From Lophius americanus (lineage: Eukaryota > Chordata > Actinopteri > Lophiiformes > Lophiidae), in NCBI GenBank assembly GCA_037951165.1, contig JBBDHG010000030.1, positions 765,001-829,000 of the forward strand: 64,000 bases of DNA, written 5' to 3'. The position numbers were made by a program, and so were the translations under genes. Positions 54,201 through 63,250 of this stretch are shown piece by piece. The notes under the pieces are model-generated. The model was not told the DNA's origin. It saw only the letters and a program-made list of their open reading frames with translations, and did no database searches. Each line of letters begins with the position of its first letter. The stretch's first letter is position 1.

Positions 54201-57200
54201 ACTAAGAGTTTTTCTTGACCTTGATTGTCTGGGGCTCGTTGGACTTGACGTGACCTTGACTTCTCTGAAACACAAGCTCGGTCTTTTCCCAAAGCGAACG
54301 CAGCACACACAAATCATAGCGTTGCTCGCCGTGGATGGTTTTACCGCTCTCCGGCTGCCGCGGTCCCTGAGGCCGAGCTACTGTGGGATCAACATCTTGA
54401 CGGGAACTGATGGAGGAAGTGTACACACGCCATCGGTAGAAAATTAAATTAGATGAAAAAGATGATTACACAATCCTAAATGTACGCCTTGTTCGAAAAC
54501 CTTCACGCGATCCTGACCTCTGAAAGACCTACAGATGTTTTAGCAACATGTAAGCTTTCTGTGGAACTTAAACACAACCATCTTTTATGTCCTGCACCCC
54601 TCTCAGCTCCACGGTTACATGGAGAGCGAGCCTCTGACCCTGCAGCTGTTCATTGGCACCGCTGACGACAGGCTGCTGAGGCCTCATGCCTTCTACCAGG
54701 TCCACCGGATCACCGGGAAGACAGTGTCCACACCCAGCCATGAGGCCCTGCACAACAATACCAAGGTCCTGGAGATTCCGCTTATGCCAGAGAACAACAT
54801 GCGGGCCATGTGAGTATTTGGATTTTAACTCGATTATGTGCTGGCTGAAATATGTTCACATCTACAGGAGCTAAAAAGCGACTAAATCTAAAATCATTCC
54901 GTAATCTTCTGAGGCAAATCCAAGTCAAGCCTTCAAAAATTTTGGGCTTGTCTTGAATGTCAAGTTATGATTCACTGTACACTCAACATGGATTTAAACG
55001 GCTCAAGAATTGGACCGGCCCCAGAAGTTGAAGAGTTTAAGGTTTGAAAAATCTGGTTAGAAACATTTTTTTTTTTTCTATTTTAGACATCTTCAAATCT
55101 CAGTCACGTTGAGACAACTCTCACGTTATATAAGACACATTCATGTCAAGTTTATAGTCATTAGACCCAAATCTATTACACCTAATGGGACCTATCCAAG
55201 ACATGTCTCGAGGGCACTCAAGGCAAATCCAAGTCTATTCTCCAGCAAGAGCAGAGTCTCATGTCATTCTGAAGAAGTTCATGTCAGATTTATAGTCATC
55301 AGACGCCATTCCATCCACTGAGAACAATCCATCTCTCGACTCAGAGGATTTGAGAAAGGCAAGAGTCAAGTTTCAAGTCGTTTCAGAGTTTATGTCAAAT
55401 GAATCAAATCCCCCTCGACTCTCGGCCTCATACCTCCATGCGTCCGTTATGTTTGCACAAGAGGGCAGTGAAGAGTTTTCAATTTTGACACCAACAAAAA
55501 TGGTAACTTAGAGAAGGCTTTGATTTATCTAGTAAAGTGCCAAAAGCAGAGGCAGGGAGGGCATTTAATCCACTGCAACATGAGATTTATTTTCATAAGA
55601 AATACAGGCATTATAGGAATTTTTCGTGTCTTGCTTGAATTATGGGTCCCCAATTAGTCAAGATGGCGCTCCTCCATGTCATTTGTTTCCTTAAGCTTTT
55701 TGGAAACATGGATGAATATATATGAAATGAATACAGAGTAATGACGGAGACTCCATCCATATCTGTTCAAGTTTTTAATGGTGAATACGAGTGAGAGTTG
55801 ATGGTGCGATATGAAAGATTTAGTGGCGTACAAGGGTATATACCATACAATACCATACGCAATCTGTATTACTCATCGGGGCACCAGTCCTTACCCAGAA
55901 ATCTGTGTTAACCTACAAGTTTGAATAAAGATTTTTGTAGCAGGATGGTGCGGTTCAAAAGTTCTATTTTGCATCGCACCGCAATTGAGGACATGTGACT
56001 GGCAGGGAAGCAAGCACTCAACACTGTGCAGCTAGCCTATAGCTGCTAAGTTGAATTCCTCAGATGGACTGCATAGAACTAACCTCACTCATTTTATCTC
56101 TCAAAACATGGAAGAAGACCATCCCTTTCTTCCAAACTAACATGACCAAACAAGTCTTTATACAAATAAAGACTTGTTTTGATTATACACACAAAAAAAC
56201 GGTGAACATGTTTTGTATTTCCTATTGCATTTATTCAAAGATAAACCCCTAATGTCATTAGAGGAAGTCTAAGTTGTGTCTTGAGTAATATGAATCAAGA
56301 CCATGTCAAGTCTCAGTTCAGTCAAGCTGTCAGTAGTTTCTATGAGTCCACCAAAGGAGGCAAATAAAGTTACCTTTGGCAATCCGTACATAATGGGAAT
56401 AATCTATCCAGATCGCCTCAAGAACTGCTAATGATGTTGGTGGTTGGCATTGTGATCTGTAGAGAGAGCAGGGAGCAGATGGAACAAAACCTGGAGAGCT
56501 CCAGAGAAGAGGAAGGTCAGAATACATGTGTGTGAATGAAAGAGTGGGTGGTTAAATGGTGAGGACGCAAGAAGTAGATGTGGAGAAGAGTGTCAGGAGT
56601 TATCTGTGACAGAAGAGTAGCAGCACGATTGAAAGGAAGGGTTTCCAAGATGGTGATGAGAGCAGCTCTGCTGGATTGTTTAGAGACGGTGCCTCTGATC
56701 AGACGACAGGAGGCAGAGCTGGAAGTGGCAGAGTTGAAGATGTTCAGATGCTGGGGAGTGACGAGGACGGAAATCCTTAGAAAAGAGCAAATCAGATGGA
56801 CAGTCCAGGTTAGACGTCTTGGAAACAAAGGTGCTACTCGTAGAAGAACACTGGAGATGGAACATGCAGGAAGGAGAAGAAGGGGAAGAACCAAAGAGGA
56901 GGTTTCTGGATGTGTTGAGAGAGGACATGGATCTGGTTGCTGGGACAGAGGAAGATGCAATCCGCTTTGGGGATACCTAAAGGGAACAGCTGGAAGAAGA
57001 AGGAGAAGAAGGAGAAGAAGAAGAAGAAGAAGAAGAAGAAGAAGCTCATGTTCTAAACTGGGCAACATAAGCTTGGCGTGTGAGTTGGTGTAAACTTCAA
57101 AAGGACTCAAATTTATCTCCGGTCAGGATTTGATCGGAGCACACAACGCACTACATTCTTCTGCAACACCCAGCTGCTCTGCAAAGACAAGTTTTACTGT

Positions 57201-60099
57201 CAGATAAAACGATCAACTGCGAGGAGTTACTTCGGCCAAGGCATCCTTCCAGCTCACTGCAGGAGGGTTTCAGCTCCTCCAGGTCTAATGAATCTCCACC
57301 ATCTAACCATTAAGAGTAACTAACAAACAGGAGATGTGATTTTTGTTCCCTCTGCGTGTCTCCTGTGTGTGCATGGGCCGACTGTTGGCAGAACACATTT
57401 TATAGGCCTCGGAGATCAGATTACCGGGGAAGCTCTGGGCTGCTAACTGGGACGAGGGGTTCCTGTCTGAGCTGCAGGCAGCAGCAGCCTGCCAGCATCA
57501 GCACTTTCTCTGTGTTTAATGGATGTAACACATAAGCTGCCCTTATACAACAACCTCACCTCAGGATATGGTTTCTCTTTTCTCATGGAGGACAGACTCA
57601 GAGTGCTCGGCGTATGGGCCAGGGATTTGTGGGAGATTTATCCCTGTGGCCGTGCGCTGCAGCGTGACGTATGCAGTAGATATTTTATTACCTGGTAGAG
57701 AATACAGGCCCTATTATATTTCAGAACTAGTTATTCATTATATTTTACAAGGACATCCATTAAATGACCGTATTACTCTTCATAAATTGGAGCATTAAGG
57801 TAATGGCGTCCCCTCTTCTAGGTGTTGTGCTTTTCTTGACTAACGTTTTTCTCAGGCGCTGGACCGTCTTTGCAGCGTGTGGTTTTTCACTCTTTTGAGT
57901 GGGCGGAGAGCCGAGCAGATGGGCTTCTCAGCATCAACACCTGATTGCTCCGCCAGCGAGGCAGACCCTGGTGTCTGCAGGGAAGAATGTGAGGGAGCGT
58001 TCAGAATGTGTGTAAATGCTGACTTTAACTAGGCTTTGAGGAATGCGGCATCATATAGCACGGCGATGGAAATACCAGAAACAGTTTGGAGAGGCTAGTA
58101 GTACCGAGAAGAAAAATGGGTGCAGTGAAGAGGGGGAGGGGTGGGACTTTATTAGTTGTCTGATGAAGATTTTGATGCTCCGAAAAGAATTCTTGGCGCC
58201 AGATTTGTTGAAGGGTGACTGTTGTGGGAACGGCCTCTTGTGGATCATAACAGAGATGTAATCAACGTTCTCGGCCAAGAGCGGGTGAACTGAGGGATGA
58301 AAGTTCTACTGGGTGATGTGTTAATCTGTTGAAACGAGTGGCGCCTCCTTCAGGCCTGTGATGACGGAGGGTGACTTGATCAACTGTGAGAGATCGTTTG
58401 TCTTCACTGCACATGATCTGTGCCTCGTCAGACATACCAGCTAACTCCTCATCCTGTCTTCCCAACGACACAGAATCGACTGCGCGGGGATCTTGAAGCT
58501 GCGTAATTCAGACATCGAGCTGAGGAAGGGGGAAACTGACATCGGACGCAAGAACACGCGTGTGCGGATGGTTTTCAGAGTCCACATCAACCAGGCCACC
58601 GGGAGGACGGTCTCCCTGCAGGCTGCATCCAACCCCATCGAGTGCTGTGAGTACATCTCTCCTCTGTTTGTGTCTCCAGCAGAGAGCCACACCCTTAAAC
58701 TCCTGAACCCCCTCATGCCTCCTAATAATGTTTGAGTGGTTCAGTCTGACATCTCCAACATGGAGGTCGCGACCTCTTTGAATAATCAAAGAATATATTA
58801 CAGCAGTTTTATCTTATGTTTTTAATTATTACACTGAATATATTTCTAAAACCCTTGGCAAAGGCATTTAAACTAATCAGCCATTACATTATAACCAGTA
58901 ACAGGTGGGGAAAGAATACTATTGAAGGGAATATTTTGTCCTGAGGTTAAGGTTTGGGACAGGAAAAATGGAGAAACATGGATTTGAGCTAATTTGACAA
59001 AGACAAAATTTTTATGGCTAGTCAACTGAAACAGAACATCTCCAGAGCTGCAGATCTTGTGGGGTGTCCCTGAGGTCGGTGTTGTCTGATAGTACAGAAG
59101 AGTTACTGTAGCACAGATTGCTGAAGAAGTTTATGCTGGTTCTTATTGAAAGGTGTCAGAAACCCACAGTGTATCACAGAACTAGTTTGGTGGCAAGAAG
59201 AATGACCCAAAATGATGCAAGTGGTCTTAATATTATGGCTGATTGTAGGTTTCCCTTACGATGACTTTCTTATCTTGTCTTGTGAGATTCAACACACTAA
59301 GTTAAGATGGTGGACATGATCTACACTATCCAATCTGAACGTCAGCACTATTATACTTCTAGCACGATACAGTTTTATACAGACAGTTTTATCACTTCAG
59401 GCCTCTAATATTTATTCAAATCAAACATAGAAAGAAAAAGTGACAAAGTTTTATCACTTAAACCTTGGGTCTCATTAGCGATATTTTTGTCTTTTCTCTT
59501 CTTTTCTTTTCTTTCTTTTAATTTTGACAACTTTAGCTACAATTATATAATTAGCTTGTAGTGGTTGTTGCTTGTTGTTCAAAAAAATCCTGTCACATAT
59601 CGATAATTCACTGTGTTAACCAGAATTATCCTCAAAACATTGAAACTATTAAGACTGGAATTTTTTGATCACACTGACATCAGAGAAAAATAATATATAT
59701 TTAAACTTAGCTTCAAAATAGTGGTTTATTTTTTTGGGTTTTGTTTTTCTTCATTGTTCACATCATGCTGCCTTTTTCCATTGTTTGGCTCAAGCGAATA
59801 CCTTCTACTTTTCTTATTTCCTGTAACTGGGGTTTTTGCTGTATAGTAGAACCAAGAGAAACAATGTTTGTGTTTTGAATAATGGGTGTGTGTTCATGTG
59901 GATGTCAAAGAGAGGATGAAAAATCCAAGGATATTTGATGCGTATGTATACAGCCATATATATATCCATGTCCATCGATCAGGGTATCCTTATCTAAATT
60001 CTACCGAGCAGCAGTTATAATTCCTCCTCTTAGTGTCTTTCTCTCACATGTATACAACATCACCAGATTTCAAAGGATTAAAATCTTGAAAATAAATCA

Positions 60100-60173
<74 letters not shown>

Positions 60174-62878
60174 TTGTATTTATATATAAATATACATTCC
60201 TATTTTGTGGTAGTTTCAGGAAGTTGTTTTTCTTCCTCTAAGGTGGTGACAGGTTTTTTCTTTTATTATAATTGTGACCAAATATTCTAATATATCACAA
60301 TCCATATTATTGCTATTTGATGAGATGTCCTACAATGAACCCAGGAGATACTCACTTATCAAAAACTAAAACCCAATTTATTTATTTCATTTTTCATTTA
60401 TAAAAACGGGGGTCTTCATTTAAAAAAGAGTGGTATTTAAAAGGTTAAAATACTGAAAATAAATGCACCTATGATGGATATGATCGGGACAGATATTTGT
60501 TGAGAGAATGAAGTCAGTCAAAGTGTAAAATAATTTTAATATAAACTATTTTATGGTTGTTTTAGCGAGGAGACAAAGAGCATGTAAAAGAGTGAAACAC
60601 AAGGTTTGATAAAGATCACAGTGATCAGCAGACAAATGATTGAATTGATTAATCCTTAAAGCAATTTTTAAGTGTTAAAATGAATCTGTCTCAGTCATTT
60701 AGACTGAAACTATTTGAAGGCATCACCTTTATCGAAGGACACACACCTAGCCCTCAAATGACTATGGACTGAGATTAGAGTGCTGAACAAATAAGCAACT
60801 AGATAAACCAGAACAGATAGTAGGCATAGATTGGATCAGGCAGCCCTGGAACCAGTGCCTGTGTAGTAGTTGATTACATTGGGCAGCGTAAAGGCTCTGC
60901 TCGATAAACTGCATTGACTGTCTGCACTGGAGCTGACCTCGCTCTGGACCAGGATGGAGTCAGGCACTTCAAACTCTTGATGTGGTTTTGGCTCTGGGAG
61001 CCGCCATAGAGATGAAGTATTACGAGCTCAATGAGAGACGGTAGTTAAACCATGATCTCAGCTCCTTCAAATAGAGCATTGTTTCTGAAAAACTGCCACT
61101 AAACAATAGTTCCTGACCGAAATTTCATTTTGATTGTGACTGAGGCAGGGAGGTTCGTAAAAATCAGACAAAAGGCAAATCAAATTACAAAAAAAATAAT
61201 CAGGTTTTATTGAATCTCTTGCTGTGTATAAACAAATGAAATTACAGACATCTTACACAAGAGAGTCCTGACTGAGACGTCAGAGTTTTATTCAGACAGA
61301 AAGATTTGTCAGTATTTCACGGTGAGGAGTTCACGGAGCTTTATGAAAAAGTATCAGACCCTGATTTCCTTTATTTTTGTGTGTCTCTCAGACTAAACCG
61401 GATCAGACTAATTTTAACATAAGGCAAAGACAACCTGATTCCGCACGAAATAAAGTTTTAAAATATTATTATTTTATGTTTAAAGTTATACATCTAACAC
61501 CTAAATCCCCAATGTGAAAAAGTATTCACCCCCTGAACCTAGATGTTCCACCTTCAGAAACAACAGCTGAAGGCTGGAGATCAGTCTCTGATCTTTAGAA
61601 TCCTAACCCACTCTTCTTCCCAGAGCTGCTTTAGTGCAGCCAAAGTGGAGGGTGTGAGAGCATGATCCGATCGTTCAGGTCCAACCACAGCATCTGAATG
61701 GGGTTCAGGTCAAAAATCTGACTGGACCACTCTGGAACTTCAATTGAATTCCTTTTGATCTTTTCAGAGATGGACTCATCTCATGAGTCTTCTCCTGGAC
61801 TCATTGTGTCACTGTATGAACTCATAGACCGATCAACAGATATTCACCTTCAGAATGTTCTGGTAGTGACCAGAATTTATGTTTCCTTAAATTATGGTGG
61901 TTCGTCTTGGTCCAGATGCAGCAAAGCGTCCCCACAACATTCCAGTCCAAGGTTGTTCAGACCAGCAGTAGAGTGACTTTATCTTCAACACTCTCCCATG
62001 ATGCCATTTTTGCCCGGCATCTTTTTGAATATTGGATTTTAGAACCCTTCCCAGACTGATGGATTTCAATCTTCTCCTAGAATTTCTTTTGATTTTGGCA
62101 AAGTGTGCTACTGGTGAGACCTAGGAGCCAACTTCTTGCTTAAGAAGATGGTCTGTTGAACCGATGATGTGATTGAACAGAGTTGGTAGAGATCCAGTCT
62201 GGGCGGGTCCAGTCCAGCTTGAACGAGTAATAAATACAATTGGTTGGATTCAATTCCTGAGGGGGGGAAATGCTTTTACACACAGACCCAGTTGGTGTTA
62301 GATAACATTTCTGATTCAATGAATAGAATTATCAATCAAAATTTGCAAGTTGTGTTTATTAAGGCTGCTCTTGTCTAGTTTATGTTAAATTTAGTTTAAT
62401 ATTCTCATGCAGTTCAGTCTGAGATACAAAAAGAACCTTTTTTCACTGCACTCCATACTATCAGATCGAGTCAGGAAAGACAAGGCTTAGCCACAAGGAA
62501 AGGAAGAAGAGTGAAAAAGTAAATATTTCAGACAAAATGTCCGCCATCCTTTGAGGAACAAACAAATAAACACAACATGGAGCCTCTCCCTCCTCTACCA
62601 TCAGGAGCTGGAGGTTAGCGGCTCTGTGGAAGCTGTGTAGGTAGTGATTCAGCCTCAGCCTGGATGCTCAGGTCTGCATGGGGAGAGGGTGTGTATTAGC
62701 AGAACGATGAGGCCAGCTCCTCTTCTCCCTCCCACAGCCCAGAGATCGGCCCAGGAGCTGCCACTGGTGGATAAGCAGAGTTTGGAGACGTGTCCCGCCT
62801 CCGGAGGGGAGAGGATGCTCCTGGATGGACACAACTTCCAGCACGACTCCAAGGTGGTGTTTGTGGAAAAGGCTCAAG
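42400..62878 (+). CDS. nfatc1: NFATC1, N-terminal 580 codons (6 exons)
   Basis: Exons 42400-42418, 45720-46764, 47671-47830, 54607-54809, 58474-58646 and 62738-62878 join in frame into 580 codons plus one base. The product is a calcineurin-activated transcription factor that shuttles from cytosol to nucleus. Residues 77-82 are the calcineurin-docking site PRIEIT; 123-139 a serine-rich region; SP repeats at about 155-164, 181-188 and 232-245; basic NLS-like KRK at 214-216; LKVE at 302-305 matches the known SUMO site of NFATc1. Residues 385-395 (RAHYETEGSRG) are the DNA-recognition loop of the Rel-homology domain, which continues through exon 5; exon 6 begins the IPT domain. NFATC1 rather than C2/C3/C4 is indicated by the MKSAEE start and the ALESPRIEIT context. 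The rest (human is about 700-940 residues by isoform) lies beyond the window. Confidence 0.96.
42720..42955 (+). repeat. MITE-like AT-rich repeat, copy 1
   Basis: Same order as copy 2 at 43325-43565: acttagttacttggattagt, ttccaactt, gtttgattcaa, tccaactttatt, ggctggtccagcaa, aatggagtttgtcttaccc. Confidence 0.65.
43325..43565 (+). repeat. MITE-like AT-rich repeat, copy 2
   Basis: Direct copy of 42720-42955, about 600 bp downstream: acttagttacctggattcat, gtttgattcaaccttgatac, ggtccaactttatt, ggatggtccaccaaa, aatggagttcatctacccc. Confidence 0.65.
44035..44290 (-). repeat. Mosaic repeat with fossil LINE RT motif, copy R5
   Basis: On the minus strand: tttgacct, ggccccatccttggccccct, atatacatg (decayed PQGS-LGPLL-IYM), then ctcaaaatgtgctcaaccaa and acagttgagcagtag. 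Confidence 0.65.
44561..44575. promoter_or_regulatory. NFAT core next to octamer motif
   Basis: GGAAAA at 44561-44566 is followed two bases later by ATTTGCAT (44568-44575), the exact reverse complement of the POU-factor octamer ATGCAAAT. A candidate intron-1 element; function inferred only. Confidence 0.35.
45720..46764 (+). CDS. nfatc1: NFATC1 exon 2 (regulatory domain)
   Basis: 1045 bp, residues 7-355. Contains AYGYTPNVSLSLPLG, PRIEIT calcineurin docking (77-82), the serine-rich region (CLSPASSVSSRSCHSEASS, ~121-139), SP motifs (SPWQSPSVSP; SPRHSPSTSPR; SPNHSPRVSPQTSPR), AKRKYSLNG, NTNQYTNSAILAAINALTTD, KTRKTS and CLKVEP. In NFATc1 these serines are phosphorylated to keep it cytosolic. Acceptor cccag at 45719, donor gtaagg at 46765. 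Confidence 0.97.
46765..47670 (+). other. NFATC1 intron 2
   Basis: 906 bp. About 47080-47490 is a copy of the paired repeat also at 17255-17785; the remainder is AT-rich with nothing recognised. Acceptor ccacag at 47670. Confidence 0.7.
47080..47490 (+). repeat. Paired dispersed repeat P, copy 2
   Basis: Collinear with 17255-17785: aacatgaactttgtcgtatt, tctatcacatttga, actttctgagcaaatg, and gacaccaaggttatgcaaat. This copy lacks the LINE tail insertion. Confidence 0.7.
47671..47830 (+). CDS. nfatc1: NFATC1 exon 3 (Rel-homology domain start)
   Basis: 160 bp completing Ser355 and encoding residues 356-408. PSLPALDWQL starts the Rel-homology domain; IEVQPKSHHRAHYETEGSRG includes the DNA-contact loop. 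Donor gtatgt at 47831. Confidence 0.97.
50101..50128. repeat. (AAT)n microsatellite
   Basis: About nine perfect AAT units inside NFATC1 intron 3. Confidence 0.92.
51152..51225. repeat. (TG)n microsatellite
   Basis: Pure TG for over 40 bp, then TG with CG interruptions. Long open frames crossing it on both strands are artefacts. Confidence 0.95.
52570..52660 (+). mobile_element. Short LINE fragment
   Basis: ggtggtgagcctacaggttg resembles atggtgagcccaca at 23075 in the LINE at 23030-24045, with similar flanks (tgctttgc). Confidence 0.4.
53600..53810 (+). mobile_element. RTE-like LINE reverse-transcriptase relic
   Basis: Same RT box as 18660-19175: gggttcaaggtgggggtggg, ggatcggctctgagcccctt, tttgcagtggtgatggacag, then ggagatgatattgtg, i.e. 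a decayed QGSALSPFLFAVVMDR and a GDDIV in place of ADD. Not coding. Confidence 0.7.
54607..54809 (+). CDS. nfatc1: NFATC1 exon 4 (Rel-homology domain)
   Basis: 203 bp, residues 409-475 plus two bases. LHGYMESEPLTLQLFIGTAD, RPHAFYQVHRITGKTVSTPS and EIPLMPENNMRAM/I. Near-identical to vertebrate NFATc1. Acceptor ctcag at 54606, donor gtgagt at 54810. Confidence 0.97.
54915..55395. repeat. CAAGTC-rich degenerate repeat
   Basis: Repeats variants of caagtc and gtcaagttt. ttcatgtcaagtttatagtc (~55140) recurs as ttcatgtcagatttatagtc (~55278), spacing about 138 bp. Similar sequence returns at 56265-56335. Confidence 0.55.
56440..57043 (+). pseudogene. RTE-like LINE 3' end with C-terminal ORF relic
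   Basis: Open from 56578 for 171 codons. RVSKMVMRAALLDCLETVPL, RRQEAELEVAELKMFRCWGV and the basic tail match the C-terminus of fish RTE-type LINE polyproteins. The element ends with a gatacctaaagggaacagct-like tip and (GAA)n. No intact RT domain upstream, so a 5'-truncated copy. The 197-codon minus-strand frame is its shadow. Confidence 0.75.
56992..57043. repeat. (GAA)n microsatellite
   Basis: 3' tail of the LINE copy, a purine-only tract. Confidence 0.9.
58474..58646 (+). CDS. nfatc1: NFATC1 exon 5 (Rel-homology domain end)
   Basis: 173 bp completing Ile476, then residues 477-533 plus one base. DCAGILKLRNSDIELRKGET, DIGRKNTRVRMVFRVH and QAASNPIEC. Acceptor cacag at 58473, donor gtgagt at 58647. 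Confidence 0.97.
58870..59249 (+). mobile_element. Internally deleted Tc1-like transposon with both ends
   Basis: Left end actaatcagccattacattat and right end ttaatattatggctgattgt are near-complementary terminal repeats. The interior matches the 5' part of the family (aatattttgtcctgaggtta, tgacaaagacaaaatttt) plus a short 3' piece. About 380 bp, so non-autonomous. Confidence 0.8.
59530..59800 (+). repeat. Dispersed repeat family Q, copy 3
   Basis: gataattcactgtgttaacc, aacattgaaactattaag, cactgacatcagagaaa and catcatgctgcctttttcca in the same order as copy 2 at 29905-30205. Confidence 0.5.
60100..60195. repeat. (TA)n microsatellite
   Basis: Pure TA for about 55 bp followed by degenerate TA-rich sequence. 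Confidence 0.95.
61345..62300 (-). mobile_element. Second Tc1/mariner-like transposon relic
   Basis: Recalls a common fish element in minus orientation: tgtgaaaaagtattcacccc at the left, ttcagaatgttctggtagtg and ccatgatgccatttttgccc in the middle, and gaaatgcttttacacacaga at the right. The transposase region is full of stops and deletions. Distinct from the Tc1-like family at 2352, 21051 and 58870. Confidence 0.6.
62738..62878 (+). CDS. nfatc1: NFATC1 exon 6 (IPT domain start)
   Basis: 141 bp completing Ser534, then residues 535-580 plus one base. QRSAQELPLVDKQS, then ERMLLDGHNFQHDSKVVFVE. Acceptor cacag at 62737, donor gtaaaa at 62879. The following exon (usually starting with the rest of an EKA-DGHHVWE-type segment) is outside the window. 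Confidence 0.96.
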
Positions 62879-62927
62879 GTAAAAAAGGAGGATTTCTGGT
62901 ATGAGTGCCATGTTGCCTCAGTGCAGA

Positions 62928-62985
62928 TGTGTGTGTATGTGTGTGTGTGTGTATATACGTGTGTGTGTGTGTGTGTGTGTGTGTG
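62928..62985. repeat. (TG)n microsatellite 1 near exon 6 donor
   Basis: Imperfect TG tract about 50 bp after the exon 6 donor. Confidence 0.93.
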
Positions 62986-63202
62986 CATGAGATTGTGTAT
63001 ATCTCCCTCTCCGCTGTTGGAGAAACCCCAGGACTGCACCCCTCCTCTCTCCCCCCTCCGTCAAAATATCCTCCATCCTGCCAGAGTGCCACATGTGGTG
63101 CACATTAATACGCTGTATTTTTAAACCAGCAGATTTACATTTGCTGAAGTTTCCATTGCCTTTTCGGCAGAGAAATGGATCACAAGCGCAGTGTGAGTGC
63201 TG

Positions 63203-63250
63203 GTGTGTGTGTGTGTGTATGTAAGTGTGTGTGTGTGTGTGTGTGTGTGT
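63203..63250. repeat. (TG)n microsatellite 2
   Basis: TG tract with a tatgtaag interruption, about 220 bp after the first. Confidence 0.93.

Larger units (their letters stand above)
47831..54606 (+). other. NFATC1 intron 3, 6.8 kb
   Basis: Contains (AAT)n at 50101-50128, (TG)n at 51152-51225 and LINE fragments at 52570-52660 and 53600-53810. 50490-50960 is GC-richer with no repeat recognised. Elsewhere AT-rich, nothing identified. Confidence 0.65.
54810..58473 (+). other. NFATC1 intron 4, 3.7 kb
   Basis: Holds CAAGTC-rich repeat sequence (54915-55395, 56265-56335) and a LINE 3' end (56440-57043). 57330-57560 is complex, GC-richer and unrecognised. Acceptor cacag at 58473. Confidence 0.65.
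58647..62737 (+). other. NFATC1 intron 5, 4.1 kb
   Basis: Contains a Tc1-like relic (58870-59249), repeat Q copy 3 (59530-59800), a (TA)n microsatellite (60100-60195) and a second, different Tc1/mariner-like relic (61345-62300). 60200-61340 and 62301-62737 show nothing recognised. Confidence 0.7.

Noticed and set aside
56517..57110. 197-codon minus-strand frame with poly-Leu
   Set aside because: It is the complement of the (GAA)n tail and LINE frame; composition is an artefact.
42400..62878. NFATC2 as the identity of the second gene
   Set aside because: MKSAEE start, ALESPRIEIT context, CLKVEP and the exon 2 SP-repeat text match NFATC1, not NFATC2.
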